Below are positions 51,627 through 61,098 of a DNA stretch of 64,000 nt, one piece after another. Source of the DNA: Oscillospiraceae bacterium. Its GTDB lineage: Bacteria; Bacillota; Clostridia; Oscillospirales; Oscillospiraceae. The position numbers were made by a program, and so were the translations under genes. The notes beneath the pieces are model-generated. The model had not been told where the DNA came from. It searched no databases and worked only from the letters and a program-made list of their open reading frames with translations. Position 1 is the first letter of the stretch, and each line of letters begins with the position of its first letter. The DNA lies in assembly GCA_017395935.1 (NCBI GenBank), contig JAFQNL010000013.1:124001-188000 (forward strand), in the 5' to 3' direction.

Positions 51627-53026
51627 ACAGACTGCCTCCTCTCTTCACCCAGCAGAAGCATCGCTCCTTCCAGCACCTGACCGTCCATCCCTCTCCGGCC
51701 AACCAGCTGGATACCCAGCGGCAGTCCCGTCTCTCCCCGACCCATAGGCAGAGAGAGGGCGGGCAGTCCGGCCAGATTGGCCGGAACGGTAAACCGATCT
51801 TCCTGATAGATCGGTCCGCTGCCCAACAAGGGCGCTTCATGGAAGGTGGTGGGCAGAGCCAGCAGGTCACTGTCAGAAAGAAGGTCAGCCAACCGTTTCT
51901 TCAGCCGTTCCCGCTCCATCAGAGCCCGAAGATAACCTCCCTCTGTCAGAGCCAGCGTACCCAGCAGAATTCGCTTCTTCACTTCAGGGCCAAAGCCCTC
52001 GCTCCGGCTTCTGCGGATCAGTTCCCCCGGCTCCCGGCAGTTCTCTGCCCGACGGCCAAAGCGAACCCCATCGTAACGCTCCAGATTGGAGCTGGCCTCA
52101 GCGGCAGCGATCACATAGTAAGCAGCCAGCGCCCGCTCCAACTCCTCCAGCCGGCAGATCTGCCAGCCTATCTTCTTTTCCTCCAGCCGGCAGATCAGTT
52201 CCCGCTGCTGCCGCTCTCCGGCGCTGCCCAGCCGGGCAAAACAGTCGGCAGCGACGGCCACCTGACGGGGCATGGCAGGGGTCAGCGAAATCTCCTCGCT
52301 GGTACAGTCCATGGGGTCCTTACCAGCCATTTCCCGCACAATAGCAGCGCAGTCGGCCGCCGACCGGGCAATGGGACCAATCTGGTCCATGGAGGAGGCA
52401 TAGGCTACCAGCCCATACCGGGAGACTGCGCCGTAGCTGGGCTTCATGCCCACCAGACCGCAATAAGCAGCCGGCTGACGAACAGAGCCGCCGGTATCAC
52501 TTCCCAGAGCGTACCAGCACAGTCCGGCTGCCACCGCCGCTGCGCTTCCGCCGGAGGAGCCGCCGGCTGTCCGGCCCGGATCCAACGGATTGGCTGTATG
52601 GCTGAAGACAGAGGACTCGGAGTCGGCACCCATGGCAAACTCATCCATGTTCACCTTGCCCAGCAGGATACCGCCCGCCGCTTCCAATCGGCGGACAGCG
52701 GTGGCGGTATAGGGAGGGACATAGCCCTTCAGCATCTTGGACGCGCAGGTAACAGGCAGGCCGGGGGTGCACAGGTTGTCCTTTACCGCAAAGGGGACTC
52801 CGGCCAGAGGAGAAGAGAGTTCTCCCGCCCGAATCTGCCGTTGGACCTGACAGGCCCGTTCCATGGCCCGCTCCCTGTCCAGCGTGACAAAGGCGTTGAT
52901 CCGGTTGTTTTCCCTCTCAATGGCCTGAAAGGCTGTCTCTACGACCTCCGGGACCGTCCACCTTCCCTGTCGGATCCCTTCGCCCAGTTCCAGGGCGGTC
53001 ATTGCTCGTATCTCCATGATCTTCAC
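51611..53026 (-). CDS. gatA: Asp/Glu-tRNA(Asn/Gln) amidotransferase subunit A
   Basis: A 471-residue amidase-signature protein that releases ammonia from glutamine. The Ser-cisSer-Lys triad is visible: K82 (FAVKDNL), S157 (TAGGSSGGS) and S181 (SDTGGSVRQPA). The GTG at 53026 overlaps the gatC stop by four bases (GTGA); an ATG nine bases further in (53017) is an equally possible start. Together with GatB and GatC it makes Gln-tRNA(Gln) and/or Asn-tRNA(Asn). Confidence 0.94.
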   Translation of the reverse strand: MKIMEIRAMTALELGEGIRQGRWTVPEVVETAFQAIERENNRINAFVTLDRERAMERACQVQRQIRAGELSSPLAGVPFAVKDNLCTPGLPVTCASKMLKGYVPPYTATAVRRLEAAGGILLGKVNMDEFAMGADSESSVFSHTANPLDPGRTAGGSSGGSAAAVAAGLCWYALGSDTGGSVRQPAAYCGLVGMKPSYGAVSRYGLVAYASSMDQIGPIARSAADCAAIVREMAGKDPMDCTSEEISLTPAMPRQVAVAADCFARLGSAGERQQRELICRLEEKKIGWQICRLEELERALAAYYVIAAAEASSNLERYDGVRFGRRAENCREPGELIRRSRSEGFGPEVKKRILLGTLALTEGGYLRALMERERLKKRLADLLSDSDLLALPTTFHEAPLLGSGPIYQEDRFTVPANLAGLPALSLPMGRGETGLPLGIQLVGRRGMDGQVLEGAMLLLGEERRQSVWNGR

Positions 53027-53301
53027 TCTGCCGTTCTGGGAACCAGATAGTATTCCCCGTCTGTATGGGGCGCCGCAGAAAGCAGGCTCTGACGGTCAAG
53101 GGGTCGGTCCTGCGGTTCAGCGCTTTCCGATACCAGCGCCAGGCCGCTCTCAGATGCGGCAGTCTCATCCATCTCAGGCAGCAGATCCAAAAACCCGGCC
53201 ATCTCCTCCAGGCCGGCCAGCAGCTCAGGCACTTCCTCTGGTCTGACGTCCAGTGCGGCAAGCCGCGCCAGACGAAGCAGCTTCTCCTCGGTCATCTTCA
53301 T
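53023..53301 (-). CDS. gatC: Asp/Glu-tRNA(Asn/Gln) amidotransferase subunit C
   Basis: A 92-residue belt subunit that wraps around GatA and GatB. The family features LLRLARLAALDV and the loop MDETAASESGLALV, then PQDRPLDRQSLLSAAP, are present. The ATG at 53301 is chosen, with an AGAGGTG site upstream; the longer frame to 53340 lacks one. First gene of the operon and coupled to gatA by a four-base overlap. Confidence 0.9.
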   Translation of the reverse strand: MKMTEEKLLRLARLAALDVRPEEVPELLAGLEEMAGFLDLLPEMDETAASESGLALVSESAEPQDRPLDRQSLLSAAPHTDGEYYLVPRTAE

Positions 53302-53344
53302 TTCCCCACACCTCTTTTCTCCGCTATTATCTCCTATCATATCA

Positions 53345-53377
53345 CAAAAAATCCTCCGGGCATAGATGCCCGGAGGA
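53345..53377 (-). terminator. terminator of the SSB-like gene
   Basis: TCCTCCGGGCA/TGCCCGGAGGA stem with a 4-base loop, followed on the minus strand by a run of six T. It separates the gene from gatCAB. Confidence 0.85.
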
Positions 53378-53386
53378 CAGCACTGA

Positions 53387-54031
53387 TCATTCTTCCGTTT
53401 CCGGACACTCCTCTTCCCGGCCAGTCACCGGCTCCATGGTCATGACCGAGACCTCAAAGGCCACCTTCCGGATCTGACCTGCGTCGGTAAGCTTGGTATA
53501 GGGCCGACTCTGGAGCCTGCCCTCCAGCCGGAGGCCGTCTCCTACCCGCAGACGGGCACTGCGCTGGGCCATGGTGCCCCATGCAATGCAAGGTAAGTAG
53601 TCTGCCCGACCGTAGCGCCGGTTTACCGCCAGCATTAAGTCGCAGATCTCCCTGCCCAGAGGGGTGCGGCGGTAGTTGGGCGTCTTGCAGAGGACGCCGG
53701 CCAGAATCAGCCGGTTATCATCCTCATCCTCCTCTGCCCCGGCAAGGGAGCGGGCAAAGAGCGTGATGACCAACTTACTGCCAATGCCCGTCCGGTTATT
53801 GAAGGAGCGAACCTCTCCCTCCACAGCAAGGCGGTCACCCGCATGAACGGCCATCTCTTCCAGCTGGCTTCGGGAGAGGAGCACATTGATCTCATCCGCG
53901 GTGCCGGAGAGACGGTAGCTGCGCAGAGGCAGTCGGAAGTAGTCTTCTCCGTGGTTGGTGTGGGAGTATTCCGGCTCTCCCATGGCCTGACCCACCAGAC
54001 GGGCCCTGTTCTCATTCCAGTCAGTTTGCAT
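53387..54031 (-). CDS. SSB-like protein with two OB folds
   Basis: A 214-residue protein with two tandem OB-fold regions, about 12-103 (ARLVGQAMGEPEYSH to SKLVITLFARSL) and about 113-200 (NRLILAGVLCKTPNYRRTPL to KVAFEVSVMTMEP). The second copy has the clear SSB/PriB look (GREICDLMLAVNR, then DYLPCIAWG). The acidic end EEECPETEE is like an SSB tail but lacks the DDDIPF sequence. It is probably an accessory single-strand DNA-binding protein, not the essential SSB. ATG at 54031 with AGGAG upstream. Confidence 0.8.
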   Translation of the reverse strand: MQTDWNENRARLVGQAMGEPEYSHTNHGEDYFRLPLRSYRLSGTADEINVLLSRSQLEEMAVHAGDRLAVEGEVRSFNNRTGIGSKLVITLFARSLAGAEEDEDDNRLILAGVLCKTPNYRRTPLGREICDLMLAVNRRYGRADYLPCIAWGTMAQRSARLRVGDGLRLEGRLQSRPYTKLTDAGQIRKVAFEVSVMTMEPVTGREEECPETEE

Positions 54032-54125
54032 ACCTGTCGCTCCTGTCCTTGGATTTCTCTTCATGGTATGCAAAAGCGGCAGGGATGATGCCCCGCCGCC
54101 GGTCTGATTTATCGGTCCGCGCTGT

Positions 54126-55352
54126 TTATACGACCTGGAAAAGATAGAACTTCAAATACTCCGTCTCGGGCACATTCCAGAGAATAGGATGGTCCGGACC
54201 CTGCTGCCGGGCCTCGATCTGCCGCAGGGAAACCCCTGCGTCCCGGGCGGCATCCTTAAGCATAAACCGGAAGTCCCGGTCGCTCATAAAGTGAGAGCAG
54301 GAACAGGTAGCCAGATAGCCGCCCCGGGGGAGCAGTTTCATAGCCCGGAGATTAATCTCTTTGTATCCCCGTGCTGCCCGCTCGGCCGTATCCCGGCTCT
54401 TGGTAAAGGCGGGAGGATCCAGAATGACAAAGTCATAGTCCCGACACTTTTTCCCGCACAGATCGGTAAGCAGCTGAAAGACATCGGCCGTCTCAAAGTC
54501 GATATTGGTCAAGCCATTTCGTCTGGCGTTTTCCCGAGCCATATCAATAGCCGTCTGGGAGATATCCACGCTGTGGACGTGCTCAGCTCCGCCCATAGCC
54601 GCATTCAGGCCGAAGGAGCCGGTATGGGTGAAGCAGTCCAGCACCCGTTTGCCTTTGGCCAGACGGGCCACCGCCTGACGGTTATACTTCTGGTCCAGAA
54701 AGAAGCCGGTCTTTTGGCCATTCTCCACGTCCACCAGATAGAGGACTCCGTTTTCCACAATCTCAGTGACGGCAGAGGCGGGCGTCTCCACGCCGGGAAT
54801 GGGCCACCAGCCCTTGAACTGCTCCATGCCCTCCCGCTCCCGAAGGGCTACATCATCCCGGAGATAGATGCCCCGGATGGTCTCGCCCATGGCGGTAAGC
54901 TGGTCATAGAGGGCCTGCAGAACCAAATCCCGGCAGCGCTCCATACCCAGACTGAGCACCTGAACCGAAAGCAGGTCGTTATAGCGGTCTACCGTGAGGC
55001 CGGGCATCTGATCTGCCTCGCCGTGAATGAGGCGGCAGCATTTGAAATCCTCTCCGGCCATGACCGTCTTCCGGTAGGCGATAGCATAGCTGACCCGCCG
55101 TTCCCAGAACGCCCGGTCAAAGCTGTCGTTGGCGTTCCGGCTCAGCAGTCGGACTGTGATCTTGGAATTATCGTTATAAAACCCGGTGCCCAGCCAGGCG
55201 TTGCCGGCCATCACGTCTACCAGTTCGCCGTTGACCGGCTGGCCGGTTTTGCTCTTAATCTCCTCGCCATAGATCCAGGGGTGGCCGTTTTTGATGGCCC
55301 GCTCAGCCTTGGCGCTGACCGACAGGGCAGGATAAGTTCTCTTTTGCTTCAT
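54126..55352 (-). CDS. class I rRNA methyltransferase (RlmI/RlmK family)
   Basis: A 408-residue SAM-dependent methyltransferase with an N-terminal PUA domain (about 1-75, GHPWIYGEEI), a middle EEHEI-like domain and a Rossmann methyltransferase domain (about 195-408). SAM binding is seen in LDCFTHTGSFGLNAA, and the catalytic-loop motif is DPPAFTKS. The family makes m5C in 23S rRNA. The ATG at 55352 aligns best with the family start. One at 55364 is possible, while 55403 lies at the predicted transcription start and is rejected. Promoter at 55407-55435. Confidence 0.86.
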   Translation of the reverse strand: MKQKRTYPALSVSAKAERAIKNGHPWIYGEEIKSKTGQPVNGELVDVMAGNAWLGTGFYNDNSKITVRLLSRNANDSFDRAFWERRVSYAIAYRKTVMAGEDFKCCRLIHGEADQMPGLTVDRYNDLLSVQVLSLGMERCRDLVLQALYDQLTAMGETIRGIYLRDDVALREREGMEQFKGWWPIPGVETPASAVTEIVENGVLYLVDVENGQKTGFFLDQKYNRQAVARLAKGKRVLDCFTHTGSFGLNAAMGGAEHVHSVDISQTAIDMARENARRNGLTNIDFETADVFQLLTDLCGKKCRDYDFVILDPPAFTKSRDTAERAARGYKEINLRAMKLLPRGGYLATCSCSHFMSDRDFRFMLKDAARDAGVSLRQIEARQQGPDHPILWNVPETEYLKFYLFQVV

Positions 55353-55406
55353 TACTGCTGTCATCCTTCCGGTATCCCAGAAAAGTAAACTGGTTCGTTT
55401 CATCGT

Positions 55407-55435
55407 ATTCTAGCACATCTCTCTCCCCTTCACAA
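55407..55435 (-). promoter_or_regulatory. promoter of the rRNA methyltransferase gene
   Basis: Minus-strand TTGTGA (55430-55435) and TAGAAT (55407-55412) with a 17-base spacer. Confidence 0.6.
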
Positions 55436-55500
55436 CTCGCTCTTGGCCCTTTTCACAGAAAAGAGGCCAAAGACCGGCCGGATATCTTTTTTCTTTTACC

Positions 55501-55529
55501 TTGTTTCCGCCCGGAAAGCGTATTATAAT
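55501..55529 (+). promoter_or_regulatory. promoter of murC
   Basis: TTGTTT (55501-55506) and TATAAT (55524-55529) with a 17-base spacer. This shows that translation starts at the ATG at 55573, not further upstream. Confidence 0.7.
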
Positions 55530-55572
55530 TTCATCAGAAAACCAACTTCCGTCTCCTGTGGAGGATTATGAT

Positions 55573-56949
55573 ATGTCTGTTTCTGAACTGAAAGCTAAGC
55601 TGATCCCCGGCAGCCGGGTCTTTCTGTCCGGCATCGGCGGGGTTTCCATGTCCTCGCTGGCAGAAATGCTGGTCGATCGGGGCATGGCTGTCTCCGGTTC
55701 TGATATGAAGGAGTCTTCGGTGGTAGCCCAGCTGCGCAGCCGGGGTATTACCGTCTTTGTGGGCCAGAAAGGCGAGAACATCAATCAGGCTCAGCCTCAG
55801 TTCATTGTCCGTACCGCCGCCGTTCACGACGACAACCCCGAGATTATGGCCGCCCGTGCCATGGGTATCCCGGTCTTTGAGCGGGCGGAGGCTCTGGGCG
55901 CTCTGATGGAGGACTACACCCACGCTCTTTGCATCGCCGGCACTCATGGCAAAACCACCACCACCTCTATGGCTACTCATATCACGATGGAGGCCGGTCT
56001 GGATCCCACCATTATGATTGGCGGTACCCTTCCCCTGCTGGGCAGCACCTATCGGATTGGCAGTGGTGACACCATGGTGGCAGAGTCTTGCGAGTACTGC
56101 AATTCCTTCCTCTCCTTCCGTCCTACGGTAGCCGTAATCCTGAACATCGAAGAGGATCATCTGGACTTCTTCAAAGATCTGGAGCACATTCAGCGTTCCT
56201 TTAGACAGTTTGCTCAGCTGGTGCCCGATGACGGATGCGTAGTGGCAAACGCCGACGACGCCAATACCATGAACGCCCTTGCCGGGATCGACCGGAAGGT
56301 GGTCACTTTCTCTCTGGAAGGACAGGCCGACTACACTGCCGGCGGACTTCGCTTTGAAGAGGGCATGGGCCGATTCGAGCTGATTGAGCGCGGCAGGGCC
56401 ATTTGCTCTGTAGCCCTCACCGTCCCCGGCCGGCACAACGTCGCCAACGCGCTGGCCGCCGCCGCCGCGGCCCGGTTTATGGGAATCGCTCCTGAGGTGA
56501 TCGCAGCAGGTCTCGGCAGCTATGTATCGGCCGATCGCCGGTTCCAGCCCCGGGGCCAGTACAATGGAGCAGACATTTATGACGACTACGCTCATCATCC
56601 CGGTGAGCTGCAGGCCCTTTTCTCCACCGCCCGACTGCTGGGCTATGAGCGTATTATCTGCGCCTTCCAGCCCCACACCTACACTCGAACCATTGCCTGC
56701 TTCGACGGCTTTACCCAGGTTCTGACTCAGCCGGATATTGCCGTTCTCATGGAGATTTTCCCCGCCCGGGAGGAAAATCTTACCGGCATCTCCTCTCGGG
56801 ATCTTTGCCGGCAGATTCCCGGTTCCATCTACTGCTCGACACTGGAAGAGACAGAACAGACCCTCCGCCATCTGGCAAGGCCGGGAGATCTGATCCTCAC
56901 TGCCGGCGCGGGAGAGCTGAATCTGGTGGCCGGTCGTCTGGCCGAATAA
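55573..56949 (+). CDS. murC: UDP-N-acetylmuramate-L-alanine ligase
   Basis: A 458-residue Mur ligase that adds L-alanine to UDP-MurNAc in peptidoglycan synthesis. The N-terminal UDP-binding domain has FLSGIGGVSMSSLAEML, the ATP-binding P-loop GTHGKTTTT starts at residue 123, and the C-terminal domain has DDYAHHPGEL. The ATG at 55573 follows GGAGG. The gene stands alone with its own promoter and terminator rather than in a division and cell wall cluster. Confidence 0.94.
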   Translation: MSVSELKAKLIPGSRVFLSGIGGVSMSSLAEMLVDRGMAVSGSDMKESSVVAQLRSRGITVFVGQKGENINQAQPQFIVRTAAVHDDNPEIMAARAMGIPVFERAEALGALMEDYTHALCIAGTHGKTTTTSMATHITMEAGLDPTIMIGGTLPLLGSTYRIGSGDTMVAESCEYCNSFLSFRPTVAVILNIEEDHLDFFKDLEHIQRSFRQFAQLVPDDGCVVANADDANTMNALAGIDRKVVTFSLEGQADYTAGGLRFEEGMGRFELIERGRAICSVALTVPGRHNVANALAAAAAARFMGIAPEVIAAGLGSYVSADRRFQPRGQYNGADIYDDYAHHPGELQALFSTARLLGYERIICAFQPHTYTRTIACFDGFTQVLTQPDIAVLMEIFPAREENLTGISSRDLCRQIPGSIYCSTLEETEQTLRHLARPGDLILTAGAGELNLVAGRLAE

Positions 56950-56975
56950 GCCGGACAACTCTTTCCCACACAGTC

Positions 56976-57015
56976 AAAAGACGTTTCCCTCCTCTTTTCG
57001 GGAAACGTCTTTTAT
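56976..57015 (+). terminator. terminator of murC
   Basis: A 14-base perfect stem AAAAGACGTTTCCC/GGGAAACGTCTTTT with a 10-base loop, followed by AT. Confidence 0.85.
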
Positions 57016-57110
57016 AATTCTTCGTTAGATATGTTCAAATGTTTGGCATTTTCCCCATACATTTCCCCCATTTTCGGCCAATAATTTAGCTCGCAATTCC
57101 TCTTTTCCTC

Positions 57111-57164
57111 TTGCTTATCAGAGGGAAAACCTGTATACTTAGGCTGAACGTTAAAATAATAACG
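57111..57164 (+). promoter_or_regulatory. butyrate operon promoter with Rex-like operator
   Basis: TTGCTT (57111-57116) and TATACT (57134-57139) with a 17-base spacer. CGTTA-N6-TAACG at 57149-57164 covers about +3 to +18. Its GTTA-N6-TAAC core has the exact half-site spacing of the Rex box (TTGTTAA-N4-TTAACAA). Rex is an NADH/NAD+-sensing repressor known to control this operon in Clostridium. Confidence 0.6.
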
Positions 57165-57206
57165 ATTGTCCCACCAAAGACCAAAATTACTTAGGAGGAT
57201 GCTAAT

Positions 57207-57992
57207 ATGTCTTTCATTCAGTATGAAGTCCAGGGCATGGTGGCCGTTCTGACCATCGACCGTCCCAAGGCTCTGAACGCTCTCAACAGCGCCGTTCTGG
57301 AAGAGATGGACGCCGTTATCGACGCCATCGACCTGAACACCGTCCGCTGCCTGGTTATCACCGGCTCCGGCGAGAAGAGCTTCGTGGCCGGTGCCGACAT
57401 CGGCGAGATGAGCACCCTGACCAAGGCTGAGGGCGAGGCCTTCGGCAAGAAGGGTAACGATGTCTTCCGCAAGATCGAGACTCTGCCCATCCCTGTCATC
57501 GCTGCCATCAACGGCTTCGCTCTGGGCGGCGGCAACGAGCTGGCCATGAGCTGCGACATCCGCATCTGCTCTGATAACGCCGTCTTCGGTCAGCCCGAGG
57601 TCGGTCTGGGTATTACCCCCGGTTTCGGCGGCACTCAGCGTCTGGCCCGTCTGGTCAGCCCCGGCATGGCCAAGCAGCTGATCTACACCGGCCGCAACAT
57701 CAAGGCTGACGAGGCCAAGCGGATCGGTCTGGTCAACGAGATCTACACTCAGGAAGAGCTGATGCCCGCCGCTCTGAAGATGGCCTCCGGCATCGCCAAG
57801 AACGCTCCCATCGCCGTGCGCAACTGCAAGAAGGCCATCAACGAAGGTCTGGAGCTGGGCATGGACGAGGCTCTGGTTCTGGAAGAGAAGCTCTTCGGTG
57901 ACTGCTTCGAGACCCACGATCAGGTCGAAGGCATGGGCTGCTTCATGAGCCGCGAGAAGCCCAAGCCCCGTCCCGTGTTCACCAACAACTAA
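57207..57992 (+). CDS. crt: crotonase (3-hydroxybutyryl-CoA dehydratase)
   Basis: A 261-residue enoyl-CoA hydratase-fold enzyme that dehydrates 3-hydroxybutyryl-CoA to crotonyl-CoA. The catalytic glutamates are E111 (GGGNELAMSCD) and E131 (FGQPEVGLGITPGFGGTQR), at the usual 20-residue spacing; AGADIGEM forms part of the oxyanion hole. First gene of the butyrate operon. Very strong codon bias implies high expression. AGGAGG precedes the ATG. Confidence 0.94.
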   Translation: MSFIQYEVQGMVAVLTIDRPKALNALNSAVLEEMDAVIDAIDLNTVRCLVITGSGEKSFVAGADIGEMSTLTKAEGEAFGKKGNDVFRKIETLPIPVIAAINGFALGGGNELAMSCDIRICSDNAVFGQPEVGLGITPGFGGTQRLARLVSPGMAKQLIYTGRNIKADEAKRIGLVNEIYTQEELMPAALKMASGIAKNAPIAVRNCKKAINEGLELGMDEALVLEEKLFGDCFETHDQVEGMGCFMSREKPKPRPVFTNN

Positions 57993-58021
57993 ACGCTTAA
58001 CCAACTCTGTCGCTTCATTCG

Positions 58022-58070
58022 GAGATCCGATGGACCGGAGTCGCTGGGGGCAACCTCTCCGTCCGATCTC
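58022..58070 (+). other. stable hairpin in the crt-hbd gap
   Basis: GAGATC pairs with GATCTC, and GGAC-GGAG pairs with CTCCGTCC, around a 16-base loop. There is no T tract, so it is not a usual terminator. It lies in a 149-base gap inside an operon whose later gaps are only 16 to 83 bases, and may tune mRNA stability or read-through. Confidence 0.5.
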
Positions 58071-58141
58071 TGTCACACCGGATGACAATCCCCCGCTCAA
58101 TGAACAACTAACTTTAAACACGATTCAGGAGGTAAATTACT

Positions 58142-59011
58142 ATGAAGATTGGCGTTATCGGCGCTGGCACCATGGGTTCCGGCATTGCTCAGGCATTTGC
58201 TCAGAAGGGTATGGAAGTCGCTCTGTGCGATATCAAGGCTGAATGGGCCGCTGGCGGCAAGGCCAAGATCGTCAAGGGTCTGTCCAAGCTGGTCGCTAAG
58301 GGCAAGATGACTCAGGAAGCTGCCGACGCTGTCGCTGCTAACATCACCACCGGTCTGAAGGAAGATATCTGCGCCGACTGCGATCTGATCGTCGAGGCCG
58401 CTTTCGAGGACATGAAGGTTAAGAAGGACACCTTCTCCGCTCTGGACGCTATCTGCAAGGAAGACTGCATCTTCGCTTCCAACACCTCTTCCCTGTCCAT
58501 CACTGAGATCGCTCAGGGCATCAAGCATCCTGTCGTCGGCATGCACTTCTTCAACCCCGCTCCTGTCATGAAGCTGGTGGAAGTGATCGCCGGTTACAAC
58601 ACTCCCGCTGAGGTCGTGGAGAAGATCAAGGCCATCTCCGAGCAGATCGGCAAGGTCCCCGTGGAAGTTCAGGAAGCTCCCGGTTTCGTCGTCAACCGCA
58701 TCCTGATCCCCATGATCAACGAAGGTATCGGCATCTACGCCGACGGCGTCGCCTCCATCGAGGGCGTTGACTCCGCTATGAAGCTGGGCGCCAACCATCC
58801 CATGGGCCCCCTGGCTCTGGGCGACCTGGTCGGTCTGGACGTCTGCCTGGCTATCATGGACGTTCTCTACAAGGAGTACGGCGATCCCAAGTATCGCGCT
58901 CACACCCTGCTGCGCAAGATGGTCCGCGCCGGCCAGCTGGGCCGCAAGACCGGCAAGGGCTTCTATGACTATGCCGATCCCCGCAACCCCGTTGCTGTCG
59001 ACAAGCAGTAA
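58142..59011 (+). CDS. hbd: 3-hydroxybutyryl-CoA dehydrogenase
   Basis: A 289-residue NAD(P)-dependent dehydrogenase that reduces 3-oxobutyryl-CoA to 3-hydroxybutyryl-CoA. The dinucleotide-binding GAGTMGSG starts at residue 7, [11 protein letters not shown] and [15 protein letters not shown] hold the active-site Ser and His, and the helical C-terminal domain (about 190-289) is complete. AGGAGG precedes the ATG. Same codon bias as crt. No thl (thiolase) gene is in the window, so acetoacetyl-CoA must be made elsewhere. Confidence 0.94.
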   Translation: MKIGVIGAGTMGSGIAQAFAQKGMEVALCDIKAEWAAGGKAKIVKGLSKLVAKGKMTQEAADAVAANITTGLKEDICADCDLIVEAAFEDMKVKKDTFSALDAICKEDCIFASNTSSLSITEIAQGIKHPVVGMHFFNPAPVMKLVEVIAGYNTPAEVVEKIKAISEQIGKVPVEVQEAPGFVVNRILIPMINEGIGIYADGVASIEGVDSAMKLGANHPMGPLALGDLVGLDVCLAIMDVLYKEYGDPKYRAHTLLRKMVRAGQLGRKTGKGFYDYADPRNPVAVDKQ

Positions 59012-59024
59012 GTAATGCATCATC

Positions 59025-59058
59025 CCCCTGACAGAGTTCTTTCCCCTTCTGTCAGGGG
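59025..59058 (+). other. stable hairpin in the hbd-bcd gap
   Basis: CCCCTGACAGA pairs perfectly with TCTGTCAGGGG around a 12-base loop. The sequence after it (CGATTGC) is not T-rich, so any termination would be weak. The bcd ribosome-binding site lies further downstream and is free. Confidence 0.55.
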
Positions 59059-59094
59059 CGATTGCTGACTATATCATATAGGAGGATCTATCTT

Positions 59095-60270
<1,176 letters not shown>

Positions 60271-60286
60271 GGAGGAAGAACTACCA

Positions 60287-61081
60287 ATGAAAGCTATTGT
60301 TTGTGTAAAGCAGGTTCCCGACACCTCCGGTAAGGTGGCTGTTAAGGCTGACGGCACTCTGGACCGCGCCTCCATGGCTACCATCACCAACCCCGATGAC
60401 CTGAGCGCCGTTGAGGCTGCCCTGCAGCTCAAGGACGCCACCGGCTGCGAAGTCGTTGTGGTCACCATGGGTCCCCCTCCCGCAGAGGGCATGCTCCGCG
60501 AGCTGCTGGCCCGCGGCGCTGACCGTGCCGTTCTGGTCTCCGGCCGTGAATTCGGCGGTTCCGACACCTTCGCTACCAGCCAGATCCTGGCCGCTGCCAT
60601 CAACAAGATCGGCGTGGACGCTGACGACGTGGTCTTCTGCGGTCGTCAGGCCATCGACGGCGATACCGCCCAGGTTGGCCCCCAGATCGCTGAGAAGCTG
60701 AACCTCCCTCAGGTTACCTATGTGGCTGACATCCAGAAGGATGGCAACACTCTGATCTGCAAGCGTATGCTGGAAGACGGCTACATGATGGTCAAGGTCC
60801 AGACTCCTTGCCTGCTGACCTGCATCAAGGAACTCAACACCCCCCGCTATATGTCCGTGGGTGGCATCTTTGAGTGCTATTCCAAGCCCATGGAGGTCTT
60901 TGACTACGAAGCTCTGAAGAACGATCCCCTGATCGAGGTGGATACCATCGGCCTGCTGGGCTCTCCCACCAACGTCTTCAAGTCCTTCACTCCTCCCCAG
61001 AAGGGCGCCGGCATGATGCTCAAGAGCGATGCTCCCGCCGCTGAACTGGTTGGCATCCTGGCCAAGAAGCATCTGATTTGA
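60287..61081 (+). CDS. etfB: electron transfer flavoprotein subunit beta
   Basis: A 264-residue EtfB. It opens with MKAIVCVKQVPDTSGKVAVK, and the middle region (DTFATSQILAAAI, GRQAIDGDTAQVGPQ) matches the beta subunit. In the bifurcating Etf this subunit binds the FAD that takes electrons from NADH. AGGAGG upstream. The stop lies 18 bases before the etfA start. Confidence 0.94.
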   Translation: MKAIVCVKQVPDTSGKVAVKADGTLDRASMATITNPDDLSAVEAALQLKDATGCEVVVVTMGPPPAEGMLRELLARGADRAVLVSGREFGGSDTFATSQILAAAINKIGVDADDVVFCGRQAIDGDTAQVGPQIAEKLNLPQVTYVADIQKDGNTLICKRMLEDGYMMVKVQTPCLLTCIKELNTPRYMSVGGIFECYSKPMEVFDYEALKNDPLIEVDTIGLLGSPTNVFKSFTPPQKGAGMMLKSDAPAAELVGILAKKHLI

Positions 61082-61098
61082 GAAAGGAGAATACTCTC

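Noticed and set aside
57012..58121. 369-codon minus-strand frame opposite crt
   Set aside because: Explained by the extreme codon bias of crt. The same applies to the long minus-strand frames opposite hbd, bcd, etfB and etfA (58097-62217).
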